This document shows, piece after piece, positions 59,765 through 64,000 of a DNA stretch of 64,000 nucleotides. Source of the DNA: Dryomyza anilis (lineage: Eukaryota; Arthropoda; Insecta; Diptera; Dryomyzidae); the NCBI GenBank assembly GCA_951804985.1, contig OX638132.1, positions 28,788,440 to 28,852,439 of the forward strand. Direction: 5' to 3'. How positions within the stretch are numbered: the first letter of the stretch is position 1; every line of letters begins with the position of its first letter. Under the pieces are notes generated by a model. That model saw only the letters and a program-made list of their open reading frames with translations, did not search any database and was not told the DNA's origin. The translations under genes were made by a program, and so were the position numbers.

Positions 59765-60850
59765 CTTTTTAATTATCCATGATTATAGTATGATTTTTCG
59801 ATGGACTTCAATATTTTAATCAAGACCTCATACTCAGTTTTTTCAGATTGCTCAATATATATATGGTAATTTTCGTGCTTTTCTACATATTTTGGACTCT
59901 TACTTTTTACAAATTTGAGTTATCGAGTTGAGTTATTTGCATTCGTTGAGAATACTTTAGTTAATACTTTGAAAAAAACAAAATGAAATTCGGATTAATC
60001 TGACCGAAGTTAGGACCAGTCAAACACGAAAATATTGATTTAAAGGTGTATCTATTATTTATTGCATAACATATTAAGTTTTCAAAATTTAATAAAATTA
60101 TATATTATATGTGAAACTAGATCCATAATTCTATGTTTCATCTTACTTAGTTTTTCAAATCACTCTTTACGTCTTCAGATTAAATACAAATTCACGTTTA
60201 CGATTTTGGATTTATATTTTCTTTTGAGCTCCTTTCAATCAATATAGTTTTGTTGTCCTTCAATTATTCATAGAAATTCTAACAAATGATTAAACCAGAA
60301 GAATTCAGCTTTGCATAAATGTATAACTTTCAATGGGTTTGCCTCAGGGTCCTACAATAGAGTCAAATGAAGTTCACAATGTAATTTTTAATATTAAATA
60401 AAACAATTTCCTTCCTATGTTCATATGAAACAACAAAAAATTTGACTTTAATCTCTTAAAAAGAGATTTGTAAAAACAAAATAAGAGGAATCATAGAACT
60501 ATGGATCTGGTTTCATCCTGATTGACTTATAATATATAATGTAATAATAGGTACACCTTAAAATAAATATTGTTTCTGTTTGACTGGTCATAACTTTGGT
60601 CAGATTATTCCAAATTTCATGTAGTTTATTTCAAAATATTAGCTCCAGTATTCTCAATGGAATACAAAAGAAATGTCATTGAAAACTAAAATTTGCAAAA
60701 TGTTAAAGACTAAAAGATGTGAAAAACACGAGAATCGCCATATATTTGCTTTATATAATAACTAAAAAAACTTGAGGCAATCTGAAAAAACTGAGTATAA
60801 GGTAGTGATTAGAATTTTGACATCCTTCATAAAATCATACTTAGATCGCT
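59765..60850. mobile_element. Complete foldback element, 1.09 kb
   Basis: Pairs along the whole length: CTCAGTTTTTTCAGATTGCT (59832) with GCAATCTGAAAAAACTGAGT (60778). Further in, ATTTAAAGGTGTA (about 60038) pairs with TACACCTTAAAAT (about 60551). At the centre, ACTAGATCCATAATTCTATG (60116) pairs with ATAGAACTATGGATCTGGTT (60494). Fragments occur at 2190-2530, 3770-3810 and 57850-58000. No transposase is present. Confidence 0.78.
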
Positions 60851-63150
60851 GATATATTTTTGTTTGCTGTGCTGTGTTATTCATTGGTTTCGTTTTTTGC
60901 GTTTGGGTCCATATTCAGAATTGACCCCCTAATTTTTTCGTATTTACAAAACAGTGTTGGGCGCTTGATAGATATTAAATATAGTGAACATCGAGTGGAT
61001 ACGAAACATAATGGAATATTCGTAATAATCAACCTGTTGATATTTCTAGAACTAAAAGAAAACCCCAACATATTCTATAAACTATATAAGTATTTTATTT
61101 AAGTGTTTTGCTTAACTTTCATCTCTTGAAACAATTTCTTGTTATATTAATTACAATTTAATAATACTTCATTATAATATAATAAATCGCATAAATGTTT
61201 TGTTAAATCGTCCTCTATATTGTTGTATAATTGTAAATCTTTCTGTTCGTTTAATTTTTAATATATATATTTTATTACAGTTTTACATAGAGGTTAAAAG
61301 TATATTTAAAGTTGAAAAGAAAAATATAAATGAAATGCTAAATGATTAAAAGAAATGTTAAATAAAGTATTTATTGAATAAGTTTTTGTGTTATATTCTT
61401 TAATATCTTCATATAGTTGTCAAAGTATAGTTTTATGCTGTTCGTTCGCTTATTGCAATTTTCGTAATGCGTTTCTATTTTATTTATGTATATTTTTTTT
61501 GTTATTAATATTCTTTAGTTAGTATCTATTAACATTTGCTACATCAGACATATTTCCAGAGTCATCGGCATTTGTAAGTTGCTGCATTTTATTATTATTA
61601 TTATTAATTGAATTTATATTGTTGTCTTTTACTACATGTTGTTCTTTAATTGGTTGGTTAGGCACAAAGTATGATTTTTATTTATTCATTAATTTTGTTA
61701 AGATTTTTTTTTTGTTTGTTTGTAATTTTATTGTTATACATTATAATAAATTTTCACAATCTACTTATTTTAGTTTTGTAATTGGAAAATATACACATAC
61801 TGCTTGCTTATGTTATTTTATTATTGGTGTTACGTTATTAATGTCTGTGTGTGTGTTTGAGTTGTGGCGTATTTAAATTTTTGTAATGTAGGTTTTTAGT
61901 TTTAAATAGAATAGGGGGGTTTAATGGCCATTTTAATGAACGATTTTGAATAGAACTAAAAACTAATACAATTGAAATATAATTGACCCTGAGGCGATTA
62001 AGAAATTGCCAACTCAAGGGAAGGGGTTTAAGCCACAAAACCGCACGTGCTGCCAGCCACTACTGTCTGTTTATATTTGTGTGTATTCGTGTAATGTTTA
62101 TTAAGAAATACAAATTTCAAAATAATACCAAAAGCGCATATTTAGATTTTTCCAAAGTTGAACTTAAAATTGTTTAATAGTTATAAAATAGCTTCAAATG
62201 GTTGTTGAAATTAGCTTAAAATAATAAAACTAAAATAAGTACAACTAAATTAAAAAAACGAAATTGTTTATTATTATATTTTTAAAATTTAATTTAATAG
62301 GAAATAGGTAAGCGTTAAAAATAGTTCTTGTGTGTAACAAAGTGCTTACGTACAGTACAAGGAAACGCAAATGTCTACTAAATGAAAGTGTGTCGTTAAA
62401 GAAATTATTTCGTATTTAAAAACTACAGCATTTGAAATGCATTTAAATGTAAATTAGTATTTTTATACGTACGCCCATAGTGAGGAGTATGGCGTAATTA
62501 ATATTTAGATTGAATACATCAGACAGCAACTAATTTATATTTTACATATTTATTTATCCATTTTGTAGCAATTTTTCATATTATAAATAATAAAGAAATT
62601 AATTGAAACATTTAAAATTCAAATAAATTAATCGTTCTATGAATAACTCAACAGGTTTTCTGCAAATATGTACTGCAATATATAAAACTTTGGTTACTAT
62701 AACCTACTCCATACAAAATAAATGCGTAATACTGAAAGAAATAAAAAACACCCTCTAACAAGACTGTGTCGCACTAAACGGGTCATCTAAAATAAAATTT
62801 AAAAAAAAACAGCAATAATGTTTCTATTGTTTTCTGCAACGCTGTAAAGGATTAAAGATATTTTAGATTTAATTCTTTTGAAAATCGTATGATATGGTAT
62901 GATTTCAATTCTATTACTAATTGAAAAAAAAAAAAATAATCACAATTCTTTTTGAGTAAATAGATTGCAATCAGTTTAAAATCTACATATTTTTGGAATA
63001 AAATCAATAAAATGTAACTCTATTTTAAAAATATTGTTGGAACCTTGTACAGATTGTATCATCGAAAGTTGAATCACTTTTCAAATTATTTGTTTGTTCG
63101 AAATATCATGTTATTCATTTGAGTCGAATCACAAGATTTAACATTAAAAA
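60851..63150. other. Long AT-rich stretch without a recognised gene
   Basis: No convincing coding region or foldback was found over 2.3 kb. The composition (AATAAA words at 61189, 61371, 62589 and elsewhere, TTATTATTATTATTATTAAT at 61590, CACGTG at 62044) would suit a long 3' untranslated region or an intron of a gene outside the window. No frame proves it. Its low repeat content contrasts with the flanks. Confidence 0.4.
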
Positions 63151-63154
63151 TAAA

Positions 63155-63453
63155 GGGTTTTTTAACAGGGACGCTACAAAAATAGAGCGACAGGGACAGC
63201 AAACGACGCCATATTTCTTGCCGCTCTTTTGACATTTCTCTTCAGTAAGGTTTGCCATTTCATGATGGAAAGATATACGAATTCGAATTTCGGTAGTAAA
63301 TTTTAATAATTTCGACTCGTTGTTGGCTCGTATATCTTTCCATCATGAAATGGCAAACCTTACTGAAGAGAAAAGTCAAATGAGCGGCAAAAAATATGGC
63401 GTCGTTTGCTGTCCCTGTCGCTCTACGTTTGTAGCGTCCCTCTTGAAAAACCC
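63155..63453. mobile_element. Mariner-related foldback MITE (two arms of the 9-kb MITE head to head)
   Basis: Left arm 63155-63277 and right arm 63331-63453 (each 123 nt) are near-perfect inverts around a 53-nt loop. The ends are GGGTTTTTTAACAGGGACGC then TAC, and GTAGCGTCCCTCTTGAAAAA then CCC. Each arm matches the right part of the MITE copies at 6571-6737 and 9005-9225. Confidence 0.9.
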
Positions 63454-63462
63454 TTGAAAAAA

Positions 63463-63493
63463 AAACTGTTGTAGCGCTCTTATTGAAAAACCC
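63463..63493 (+). repeat. Solo DD41D mariner end
   Basis: TTGTAGCGCTCTTATTGAAA then AACCC is a better match to the mariner end at 727-751 than the foldback's own ends. It lies only 10 nt after that foldback. Confidence 0.7.
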
Positions 63494-63539
63494 TTTATAT
63501 TTAGTGGTTTCAGTCTTCTGTTCATTTATAGACTTGGTA

Positions 63540-63851
63540 TTGAATCACAAAAAACTTGCAAACACTTTTCAATTCAAAAGATTCAATCAGTCACATGATT
63601 GCTACATAAACTACTCGAGACAAATGATTGTGTGTGAGGAGTACATTTTGTTGAAATCTTTTTCAAAATGTTCAAACTACAAAAGGAGTTTGTTTTACTT
63701 TGAATCTTGGGTGTGAAAAAGGATTTCAACCAAATCAAAATCATTTGTATCGCGTTGCTTATGTAGCAAACATATGACTTGAAAAATGAGTGTGTGTTTT
63801 TGGGATTGAATATTTTCATTAAAAAGTAATTGCAAGTTTTTTGTGATTCAA
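63540..63851. mobile_element. MITE with TTGAATCACAAAAAACTTGC ends
   Basis: TTGAATCACAAAAAACTTGC at the left pairs with GCAAGTTTTTTGTGATTCAA at the right. A second pair inside, CATGATTGCTACATAA and TTATGTAGCAAACATATG, supports it. About 312 bp. Overlapping frames of 77-78 residues on both strands are its arms. Confidence 0.82.
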
Positions 63852-64000
63852 TTCTAAAGCTAGATTAACACGATTGATGCAAAGTATCAACAATCAACAC
63901 AATTTTGTCGAATAACAATTAATAAAGAGAAATTCCCTGTTGACGCAATTTTGTATCAATTTAATTTTTTTATTTTTGTGTCAGTTTCAATACAAAAATT

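Noticed and set aside
1..64000. CRISPR arrays, bacterial operons or phage-type systems
   Set aside because: The repeats present are transposons and minisatellites without spacer regularity, and all genes are eukaryotic with introns.

Overview
This window is nuclear DNA of a higher dipteran fly, most likely a tephritid-like schizophoran with an expanded, transposon-rich genome. The evidence is short introns with GTAAGT-type donors, a tachykinin precursor with the dipteran peptide layout, fly-type TCERG1 and mitochondrial L51 proteins, and very AT-rich DNA packed with foldback elements. I cannot fix genus or species from sequence alone.

Four protein genes and one tRNA gene can be supported. 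(1) Tk (tachykinin precursor), + strand, five coding exons between 13260 and 21033, encoding seven amidated F-x-G-x-R peptides. (2) tRNA-Leu(AAG), + strand, 37815-37896. (3) A non-canonical poly(A)/poly(U) polymerase (nucleotidyltransferase), - strand, eight exons between 39963 and 38138, 475 aa. (4) A TCERG1/CA150-type elongation and splicing factor with three WW and six FF domains, + strand, nine exons between 42705 and 50629, 1182 aa. (5) mRpL51 (mitochondrial ribosomal protein mL51), + strand, single exon, 54756-55259. In the three spliced genes I checked every proposed junction for frame. These genes have unrelated roles: secreted neuropeptides, RNA tailing, nuclear transcription/splicing and mitochondrial translation. 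They appear to be neighbours by chance.

The rest is mobile-element debris. 1-13 kb: a broken DD41D-type mariner, several foldback elements, minisatellites, a tRNA-derived SINE and a jockey-like LINE 3' fragment. 13-21.5 kb: Tk, with its introns filled by foldbacks and SINEs. 21.7-31.7 kb: stacked repeats, including a 1020-bp near-perfect palindrome with 8-bp target duplications (hAT-like) and an array of GATTAATC motifs. 33.5-37.3 kb: a Ty1/copia remnant on the - strand interrupted by two copies of one MITE. 38-55.3 kb: the gene-dense part. 55.7-64 kb: more foldbacks and a long AT-rich stretch without a recognisable gene.

The observations most worth following are the palindromic hAT-like element, the link between the DD41D mariner ends and a local MITE family, a seventh tachykinin peptide split by an intron, a 66-nt in-frame retainable intron in TCERG1, a pair of helentron-like repeats with internal minisatellites, and the GATTAATC cluster. 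No CRISPR array, bacterial operon or clearly new protein system is visible.
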